Source: JAXMAF01 sp046350555 (GTDB lineage Bacteria; Planctomycetota; Phycisphaerae; Phycisphaerales; SM1A02). Taken from it: 58,878 nucleotides of DNA. A program made the position numbers and the translations under genes. The stretch is from positions 1 to 58,878 of the forward strand of contig JAXMAF010000031.1 of assembly GCA_046350555.1 (NCBI GenBank), read 5' to 3'. The notes beneath the pieces were generated by a model. It saw nothing but the letters and a program-made list of their open reading frames with translations, had not been told where the DNA came from and searched no databases. The stretch's first letter is position 1. Every line of letters begins with the position of its first letter. Below are positions 27,780 to 34,340 of this stretch, in pieces.

Positions 27780-28154
27780 TCATCTTGGCGGGGAATGCCC
27801 TGGTGTTCGGTGGGACATCCTGTCGACTGCGAGAATGAACTTGTGCGACTGATCCCCGATGCCGGCCTTTGTGATGGGACCGAAGACGTCCAACATCGCA
27901 CATCGGATCGTGACGGATGCTCGTCTCTGTTTCGCCTCGATCAGCCGTTCAATGGTCGTCGTGTCGTTGGTCTCAACCACCGCATAGATCGCAGAGAAGC
28001 CTTGTCCATGGGGGTCTTCCGAAGGATCGCCGGTTGCGACACGAACGATCAACTCCTTCACGACAATGACGTCATCCATGGGTCCGTCGCTTTCAGCGGC
28101 TGAGACCGCGGTATCAATCCACATCTTCATCGGCTCCGAATTCGAGATCGTCAT
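27780..28154 (-). CDS. Hypothetical protein, 124 residues
   Basis: The predicted product begins MTISNSEPMKMWIDTAV and reads like a real beta/alpha protein (DVIVVKELIVRVATGDP, FSAIYAVVETNDTTTIERLIE), with lower GC and a more balanced amino-acid use than the shadows nearby. I recognise no family. An alternative in-frame ATG at 28172 would add six residues; neither start has a strong ribosome-binding site. It is isolated between the SDR gene and a pseudogene fragment, in a stretch that looks inserted. Confidence 0.5.
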   Translation of the reverse strand: MTISNSEPMKMWIDTAVSAAESDGPMDDVIVVKELIVRVATGDPSEDPHGQGFSAIYAVVETNDTTTIERLIEAKQRRASVTIRCAMLDVFGPITKAGIGDQSHKFILAVDRMSHRTPGHSPPR

Positions 28155-28202
28155 GGCGCCGCGTCCAGGCATCGCGCCACGGTAGGCGTGCGCGGGTTGG
28201 CC

Positions 28203-28580
28203 TTACGGGGCGGGCGCGGTGCGGTCGGGGCGACGGCGACCTGTGTTGCGCTTGCGCACCATCGTGCCGTCCGGCGCGTTGATGAACGTGCCGGTCACCG
28301 TCAACTTCCCGAAGTTCTCGACGTCGAGGATGCCGTGGTTGGTGAAGCTTCCGAGGAAGGAGGGCGCGATGAAGAACTCGCGGTTGTTCACCATGAGCGC
28401 TCCGAAGTTGTCCTGAGGGGCGTACAGCCCCTCCATCGACGATCTGATCCGGCGAGCGCCACCGTGGCGCCGTTTCCGATGCTGGTGATCTCGCCGACGT
28501 GCGTCACAAGCTGGCGGCCGCCGGCGAGGATGTACGTGCCCGAGATCCGCGGTGTGCCGCCGGCATCTCTCGTCTCGCGA
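28203..28580 (-). pseudogene. Fragment of a beta-rich surface protein, paralogue of the 31.9-33.5 kb gene
   Basis: Read leftward, ISGTYILAGGRQLVTHVGEI and SMEGLYAPQDNFG, IAPSFLGSFTNHGILDVENFGKLTVTGTF match the middle of the gene at 31905-33496 closely, but signal peptide and dockerin tail are missing, and the end is a chance Arg/Pro tail. The two halves are in different frames, and the break is at exactly the position (just before TCGATGGAGGGG) where the larger paralogue also breaks. It is therefore a partial duplicate that has lost function, sitting directly upstream of the ArsR gene on the opposite strand. Confidence 0.8.
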
Positions 28581-28583
28581 CGC

Positions 28584-28622
28584 TTGACTTGCCGCGGTCA
28601 GAAAGGTAACCTATGAGTAACC
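28584..28622 (+). promoter_or_regulatory. ArsR promoter and direct-repeat operator
   Basis: TTGACT at 28584-28589 and TAACCT at 28607-28612 form a -35/-10 pair with 17-bp spacing. Two GTAACC direct repeats at 28606-28611 and 28617-28622 are 11 bp apart, one helical turn, and overlap the -10 box. Transcription would begin within a few bases of the ATG at 28624, so the message would be leaderless or nearly so. A dimeric regulator bound here would block initiation. Confidence 0.55.
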
Positions 28623-28623
28623 A

Positions 28624-28974
28624 ATGTCGGAAGACGCCGTCGACGCCGTGCTCGCCGCCCTCGCCCATCCGGTGAGGAGGCGTCTCATCGACCTCCTGGT
28701 CGAACGCGGCGGGCGATGCGTGTGGGAGCTGGCGGCACCCTTCTCCATGACGCGCATCGGCGTCATGAAGCACCTGGCGGTGCTCGAACGCGCCGGGCTC
28801 GTGCATTCCGAGCGGCACGGACGCGAACGGCGCCTCTGGTTCAACGCCATGCCGATCCAGTCGATCTACGACCGCTGGACGAATCAGTACGGCGCGTTCT
28901 GGGCGTCGCGTCTGGCCGACATCAAGGAGCGCGCCGAGTCGAAGTCGCGCCGGAGGGCGAAACGCTGTGCCTGA
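28624..28974 (+). CDS. ArsR-family transcriptional regulator
   Basis: This 116-residue protein is a compact winged helix: ALAHPVRRRLIDLLVERGG, VWELAAPFSMTRIGVMKHLAVLERAGLV and the wing HGRERRLWFN. No metal-binding Cys cluster of the ArsR/SmtB type is visible, which fits the subgroup that is paired with AHSA1/SRPBCC proteins. The next gene overlaps it by 8 bases and encodes such a protein. It probably represses its own operon through the GTAACC repeats upstream. Confidence 0.93.
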   Translation: MSEDAVDAVLAALAHPVRRRLIDLLVERGGRCVWELAAPFSMTRIGVMKHLAVLERAGLVHSERHGRERRLWFNAMPIQSIYDRWTNQYGAFWASRLADIKERAESKSRRRAKRCA

Positions 28975-29476
28975 GACGACGAAATCCGTGTTCAAGACGA
29001 CGATCCGCGCCTCGGCCCACGACGTGTGGGAGGAGATCACGCGCACCGACGACGTCATTCCCTGCTTCTTCGACATGCGGATGCACGTCGACGCGATGCG
29101 CGCGGGCTCGCGCCTGCGCATGCGGACGCGGAACGGCCGTTACACCGGCGTCGTCGGCGAGATCCTCGAGTTCGATCCACCTCGACGCTTCGCCCACACG
29201 TTCCGGTTCACTTCCCTCGACGACCCGCCGTGCAAGGTGATCTACGAACTGCGCGAGCTGGCGGAAGGCGTCGAGTTCACGCTCACCATCGAGGATCTCG
29301 TGCCCGGCACGAAGAGCGCCAAGCAGATGACGCAGGGCGCTTCGTTCATCCTCAAGACGCTCAAGGGCTGCGTCGAGGAGGGACGGCCGCCGCTGGGCTG
29401 TCGCATGCTGCTGTTGCTGATCAAGCTCACGACGCCGCTGACACCGAAGCGGTGTCGGAGCGTCAACTGGCCATAG
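28967..29476 (+). CDS. AHSA1/SRPBCC-domain protein
   Basis: This 169-residue protein has the START/Bet v1-like AHSA1 pattern: an N-terminal strand TTIRASAHDVWEEIT, then FFDMRMHVDAMRAGSRLRMRT, VVGEILEFDPPRRFAHTFRF and PCKVIYELRELAEGVEFTLT, ending with the long C-terminal helix. Such proteins usually bind small hydrophobic ligands. The 8-base overlap with the ArsR-like gene is the standard arrangement for this pair, suggesting that one senses and the other binds or detoxifies a compound. Confidence 0.88.
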   Translation: MPETTKSVFKTTIRASAHDVWEEITRTDDVIPCFFDMRMHVDAMRAGSRLRMRTRNGRYTGVVGEILEFDPPRRFAHTFRFTSLDDPPCKVIYELRELAEGVEFTLTIEDLVPGTKSAKQMTQGASFILKTLKGCVEEGRPPLGCRMLLLLIKLTTPLTPKRCRSVNWP

Positions 29477-29538
29477 GGCCTGTCCAAGTCGACTCTCGCG
29501 GCGCACAGGCGCCGCATTCGCATCCGAGGAACACCACC

Positions 29539-29934
29539 GTGGTCCGATCCATCCTTGCCATCGTCGTCGGGTTCGTGGTCTGGAGCGTCGTGTGGCTCGC
29601 TGCCGGTCTCGCGACCCACGCCATCTTTCCGAGCGCCTATGCGGAGTCCGGCGCGGTGGCGGCGCTCGCTCCGCTGGCGACGCTCCTGCTTGCCAGCGTG
29701 ATCTGCTCGATCGCGGCGGGCGCGGCGACCGCCGCGATCACCCGGCCGCGATCGATCACGCCGGCGTGGATGCTCGCGTGCATCCTGCTTGGGGTCGGCA
29801 TCATGGTCGAGGCCTCGATCTGGACCTTGATTCCATCGTGGTACCACATCGTCTTCCTCGTGCTGCTGGTGCCCGCGACGATCGCCGGCGCGAGCATGGT
29901 CGCGGGCGCGAAGGCGGGGGCGGCGCCGACCTAG
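29539..29934 (+). CDS. Small four-helix membrane protein, possibly truncated by a mobile element
   Basis: This 131-residue protein has about four hydrophobic segments (ILAIVVGFVVWSVVWLAAGL, ALAPLATLLLASVICSIAAG, AWMLACILLGVGIMVEASIW and IVFLVLLVPATIAGASMVAG). The GTG at 29539 is used as start because GAGGA lies about 9 bases upstream and no ATG precedes the first helix. Its TAG stop is formed by the terminal CTAG of the foldback element that follows, so the original C-terminus may have been longer. It is likely part of the ArsR/AHSA1 operon (62-bp gap). Function unknown. Confidence 0.7.
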   Translation: MVRSILAIVVGFVVWSVVWLAAGLATHAIFPSAYAESGAVAALAPLATLLLASVICSIAAGAATAAITRPRSITPAWMLACILLGVGIMVEASIWTLIPSWYHIVFLVLLVPATIAGASMVAGAKAGAAPT

Positions 29935-30096
29935 TGTCCCGAGTCAGAAACTCGCGGCATATGGGCGCGACATGATTTTGCCTGGCAAGGAGTCGAGACG
30001 AACGGCCTATCCGCAGCGATAGGCGGAGTCTCGACGACGCCGCCAGGCGAAATCAGGGCCGGACACATGACGCGAATTTCTGACTCGGGACACTAG
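29931..30096. mobile_element. 166-bp foldback MITE-like element
   Basis: The ends are an inverted repeat beginning CTAGTGTCCCGAGTCAGAAA on the left and its exact complement on the right. Inside, GCCTGGC/GCCAGGC, GTCGAGAC/GTCTCGAC and GCCTATC/GATAGGC arms pair around a 6-base loop at 30012-30017, so the whole element can fold as one long hairpin. CTAG at both ends may be a target duplication of the YTAR type known for IS5-group elements (inference). No transposase lies inside. It is a non-autonomous element or a structured RNA gene; I favour the first. Confidence 0.8.
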
Positions 30097-30201
30097 CACG
30101 GATTCCAGGAGACCTCCATGCGTTCGACCGCGTGCCCAAAGCGTCGTCTCACGGCGGAATTGAGTGAGGTGGGGCGCGAGAATCAACCGGGACGCGCATC
30201 A
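30097..30201 (+). repeat. Interspersed ~100-bp repeat, copy 3
   Basis: This begins GGATTCCAGGAGACCTCCAT immediately after the foldback element and carries the family blocks CGTCTCACGGCGGAATTG, GGGGCGCGAGAATCAACC and GGGACGCG. An AGGAG sits 6 bases before the internal ATG, so a peptide starting MRSTACPKRRLTAEL could be initiated, though other copies do not keep that frame. Adjoining the MITE-like element suggests the two are linked or nested. Confidence 0.85.
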
Positions 30202-30347
30202 GCCGGCACTCCCCGAGCGATGTTCCGCATCGGATGCCGCGCCGCCCCGTTGGATCGCGGCGACGCGTCGCACCGGCTCCGCGGCGCGTGCATTCCGCGG
30301 CATCGGCGGAATTCCGCGGCGGGGACGTCGATGGTACATTCGGGGTC

Positions 30348-31682
30348 ATGACTCGGGCGACGCGTCGGCGGTGCTCTCGCTCTCGTCCGCTCTCGAACAT
30401 GGCCCCGATCGCGCTGGCGCTGCACGCGCTCCTGTGCGGTTGCAGCAGCCCGACGCAGACCAACGGCCGCGTCACCGATGTCGCCGAGCAGATCGCCGTG
30501 CTCTCGCGACAGGCCACGCCGACGGAGATCCAGGCGTCGGTCATGGCGTTCGCCGACAAGTACAGCTCGCGCGCCGGAGACCTGTTCGATCGGATCCACG
30601 ACGAGGCGCAGTCGTCCGCGGAGCGCGTCGAAGCGCGGCGGGCCAAGGTCTCCGGCGGGCTCGGTGCGACCACGATCGCCGCCGAGGTGAACCCCGTCGC
30701 CGCCTTGCTCGACATGGTGACGATGGTCTCCATCAAGCAGATGAGCTTCCGCGATCACGGGGCGTCCAGCTATTCGCCCGAGCATGCACAGCTCATCCAG
30801 GCGATGCACGATCAGAGCGCGGACGAGGTCTGGTCGCTCGCCGGCCGCTTCCTGAGCGACGACCAGCGCGCGGAGCTGCGCGACGTCATCGACGACTGGT
30901 ATGCCAACAACCCGGAGGTTCGCACCGCCTCCTATGTGCGGCTCCAGGACTTCACCACCTTTCGTCGCGAATCCCCATGGCGCGCGCGGAACGGCCCTGC
31001 CAGCGTGCTGAGACTGCTGCACATCGACCCGCTGGCCAACATGGATCCGATCGCGCGCGAGATCCAGGAGAGCCGGATGCTGGCCGAACGGGCCCTCTTC
31101 TTCGCGAAGCGGATCCCGCCACTGGCATCGTGGCAGCTTCAGCTCGCGACGGCGGACCTGCTGGCCACGCCGGAACTGAAGGACCTGCTCCGGACCACCG
31201 AGAGCCTGAGGGCGTCCGCGGACCGTTTCGTCGCGTCGAGCGAGCAGTTCGCGCTGCACCTGGACCAGATGCCTGAGGACGTCAACCGGATCGTCGCCGG
31301 CGCGATCGCGGACCTCCACCAGGTGATCGCCGCCGAGCGATCGACCGCCATCGACCAGGCGTCGGCGGCGATCGATGCCCAGCGCGCAACCCTCATGCGC
31401 GACGTTGGCTCGTTGCAGCGCGATCTTCGCGACCTGATCGCGGACGTCAACAAGACGATCGTCGAGGCCCGCGCGACGGTGACCGACGTCGGCCAGTCGG
31501 CACAGGATGCCGTCACCTCCGCGCGCGTCGGCGCCACGGACGTCGTCGACCTCCTGTATCACCGGGTCCTGGTGCTGATTCTTGTCGTGTTGATCGGCGT
31601 TCCGATCGCCATGCTCGTCTATCGGTGGATCGCGTTTCGGATCTTCGGCGACCGGCGGACGTCGGGCGCGCCGCACGGGTGA
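30348..31682 (+). CDS. Lipoprotein-like coiled protein with C-terminal membrane anchor
   Basis: This 444-residue protein starts with an Arg-rich leader and a hydrophobic stretch ending HALLCG-C, a possible lipobox. The body is almost entirely alpha-helical, with long heptad-like stretches (ADRFVASSEQFALHLDQMPEDV, HQVIAAERSTAIDQASAAIDAQRATLMRDVGSLQRDLRDL) that suggest a coiled coil. A single membrane helix lies near the end (VLVLILVVLIGVPIAMLVY), followed by a basic tail. I recognise no family; resemblance to chemoreceptor or Tar-like coiled coils is structural only. It stands alone between repeat elements. Confidence 0.75.
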   Translation: MTRATRRRCSRSRPLSNMAPIALALHALLCGCSSPTQTNGRVTDVAEQIAVLSRQATPTEIQASVMAFADKYSSRAGDLFDRIHDEAQSSAERVEARRAKVSGGLGATTIAAEVNPVAALLDMVTMVSIKQMSFRDHGASSYSPEHAQLIQAMHDQSADEVWSLAGRFLSDDQRAELRDVIDDWYANNPEVRTASYVRLQDFTTFRRESPWRARNGPASVLRLLHIDPLANMDPIAREIQESRMLAERALFFAKRIPPLASWQLQLATADLLATPELKDLLRTTESLRASADRFVASSEQFALHLDQMPEDVNRIVAGAIADLHQVIAAERSTAIDQASAAIDAQRATLMRDVGSLQRDLRDLIADVNKTIVEARATVTDVGQSAQDAVTSARVGATDVVDLLYHRVLVLILVVLIGVPIAMLVYRWIAFRIFGDRRTSGAPHG

Positions 31683-31729
31683 AGGCGAGGACCGTGCCCT
31701 GCCGGCGACCGCCCGGCGTGCGAGGGCCA

Positions 31730-31812
31730 CAGAACGGTGTCGGGATGCATTGATGGCTTCCCGCGTCGCAGAACGGTGTCGGGATTCGTTGATGGCTCCC
31801 GATACCGTTCCG
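31730..31812. repeat. Direct and inverted GGTGTCGGGAT repeats
   Basis: CAGAACGGTGTCGGGAT followed by CATTGATGGCT or CGTTGATGGCT occurs twice, at 31730-31759 and 31769-31799, and a partial inverted copy (CCCGATACCGTTC) follows at 31800-31812. The same core with an inverted partner appears at 10647-10692. The element sits between two convergent genes. Confidence 0.65.
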
Positions 31813-31904
31813 TCCCCCCCCGCGTGAAGGCGCTCTCGCGCCTCCTCAAGCCGTTCGCCCCGGCGCGCGGTCGGCGTCAGCGTGCGGAGCACGCGCCTCC
31901 CGCG

Positions 31905-33496
31905 TCAGCCGCAGCTTCCCCACCCCGCCAGCAGGATCCCAAGGTCGCCACCGCCGACCACGCCGTCATCGTCGAGATCGGCGCTGCCGGGACCGCCCCA
32001 CTGCGAGAGCAGCACGCCGAGATCCGAGCCGTCGACCATGCGGTCGCCGTCGAGGTCGCCCGGGCAATTCGCGCCGGCGGGGACGATCTTCGCGACGCGC
32101 TCGGCGTAGACCAGTTCCGTGGGCAGCATCTGGTCCGGGTAGATGTTCACCGTGGTGAACTGGCCATCGACGACGCAGCAGCCCGATGGCGTGATGCCGG
32201 TGACGGGCAGTTCCATGCCGGGACCGACGGCGAACTCGTTCGGCAGGTAGACCACCAAGGCGCCCGCCAACGACGACGAGAGCACCGACTCGACCGTGCC
32301 GAAGCTGGCCGCGTTGCCGTCGACGGTCAGGACGCGCACGAGCGCGCCGTCCACCGCGTTCACGAAGGTGCCGTTGACGGTGAGCTTCCCGAAGTTCTCG
32401 ACATCGAGCACGCCGTGGTTGGTGAAGCTCCCGAGGAACGCAGGCGCGATGGTGAGCTCGCTCGTGCTCACGCTGAGGTATCCGTAGTTCTTCTCGAGCG
32501 CGTACAACCCCTCCATCGATGTTGCGGGATCGGCAGCGCGACCGTGACGCCGTTCGCGATGCTCGTGATGGCGCCGACGTGCGTCACGAGTTGCGACCCG
32601 CCGACGAGCAGGTACGTGCCGAAGCCGAGCTGGCCTCCGAAGACGTTGCCGAAGCTCTGCACGTCGAGGGTTGCACCGTCGAGGAAGAGCGCGCCGGTGG
32701 ACGTGAGCGAGAAGGCGATGTCCTTCTCGATGACCGATGTCCCGCCGGTCGCCTTCATGTTCCCCCGATTGTCGATGCTCGAGTAGCCGCCCTGGGTCGG
32801 ACCGGAGCTCCAGTCGGTGAACGACGCGTTCGCCCCGAGGTTGAGCTGGCCGGAAACCTCGTTGATGAGCGACGTGAAGGGATCGCCCTGGTTGAAGTTG
32901 CCCAGGACGATCGTCGCGTTGGGTTCCAGCGTCATCGGACCCTGGTTCGTGAACGAGCCGCCGCGGAGGTAGTGCGGCGCGCCCGTCTTCACGGTGGTGA
33001 CGCAGTTGGGCTTGAGAACCATCGCGCCAAGACCGGTCTGGTGAATCCAGCCGCTGAAGTAGGTGAAGGATGTCCCGATCTCGAGCACACCCTTGTTCTC
33101 GAGGAAGATCGTGCCGCCGAGGTTGAACATCGAGAGCCCGCCGTTGAAGTACGAGTCGGCGTTGAGGTTGAACGTGCCCGAGCCGGAGAGCTTGATGAAG
33201 CCGTTGCTCTGGATGGAGTTCACGTTGCCACCGTTGACGATGTCGATCTCGCCACCCGCGAGGTTGAACGCGTCGTCGCCGGCCGTCGGCACGTGCGCCG
33301 GCGACCAGTTCGCCGGGTTGTGCCAGAGGAAGTCGCCGCCGTTGTTGGTCCAGAAGACGAACTCGGCGAATGCGGATGCGGGGGTCAGCCCAGTCGTGGC
33401 CATGGCGAGCGAGGCGAGCAGCCCGAGCGAGGCGAACGATGCGAAGGGCGAAGGGCGAAAGCGGTTCATGCGGTTCGTGCGGTTCGTGCGGTTCAT
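31905..33496 (-). CDS. Exported beta-rich protein with dockerin-like tail (apparent frameshift)
   Basis: From the ATG at 33496 (TGGAG 6 bases upstream) the protein has a signal region, a WTNNGGDFLWHNPANW...P...D.A opening shared with two other proteins of this window, then stacked beta-helix-like repeats (FNGGLSMFNLGGTIFLENKG, GSFTNQGPMTLEPN). Near 32518 the frame changes just before SMEGLYALEKNYG. The second part continues the repeats and ends with two dockerin-like loops, DLDGDRMVDGSDLGVLLSQW and a second. A minus-one slip or one missing base reunites the halves, giving about 530 residues. The signal peptide begins with four in-phase 9-bp units coding Asn-Arg-(Thr/Met/Phe). Confidence 0.8.
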
Positions 33497-34340
33497 GACG
33501 TTCTCCAGCGAACACGTGTGGCCGGACGAGCGGGTCCCATGAACCGATCGCACGACAGGAAACGAAGGCCACGACGGCCTCCGACCGTGGGGCATGCGAC
33601 GCGGCGGGGACGGTTTGCGCGCGATTGCGGAAGAATCTGTCGCGGCCGGCGGGCGAACCGTTCCCCATCGGCCAATCCCGCGCTCCGAGCCACGAGCGCA
33701 AGCGGACGGTCGCTCGGAGTCCGAAACGACATTCCGCCGCCGCCGCTGCGCGGCGAGGCAATTGCACGCCGACGCGACGTGACGCTCACAGCGCGGCCGA
33801 CTTCCTGATGCCGCCCATGCCTCGGCGCCCTCCACTCACCGCTCGCGGCGATTTCCGCAACGCGCCTGATCCCACGCGAGCGTCGATGGCGCGTATCCCC
33901 CGCGATGGCTGCACTCATACGGATTGCAGTAGACCTCCATGCGTTCGACCCCTTGCCCACAGCGGTGTCTGACGGCGGAATGGGGTTGGGTGGGGCGCGA
34001 GGATCAACCGGGACGCGCATCACGCGGAATTCCTTGGAGCGGGCGGTCGTCGGCGATAGGCTCGTTCCTGCACGCTGGAGGTTGGGGACAGAAGGGTGGG
34101 GCAAGGCGATCGCACGTTCGGTCGATGGAGGTGTCTGCCAAGACGAGCCGCGAACGAAGTGAGCGGACGAGCTTCCCGTCGCTCTGCTCCGGGCTCGTCA
34201 ACACCGCCTATCCGCCGGCTTCCGGTTCGTTCTGTGTCAGTCCGGTCCGCTCCATTGCCAGCTCGGTCCAGCTCGGCTCGATCGCCACGGTGCACCGTGG
34301 CGCTTGGCCGTTTCACTTTCCATCTTCAGGGAGGTCAGCC
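33497..34340. other. 844-bp gap between divergent genes, contains one interspersed repeat
   Basis: Apart from repeat copy 4 (33919-34020) I see no gene, RNA or obvious promoter. Open frames across it are Arg/Pro-rich and mutually overlapping. The large size allows regulatory sequence for both exported-protein genes. Confidence 0.5.
33919..34020 (+). repeat. Interspersed ~100-bp repeat, copy 4
   Basis: This copy reads GGATTGCAGTAGACCTCCAT, then CCCACAGCGGTGTCTGACGG, a GGGGTTGGGTGGGGCGCGAG block and GATCAACCGGGACGCGC. It is in the same orientation as copies 2 and 3 and lies in the long gap upstream of the haem-containing propeller gene. Confidence 0.85.
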
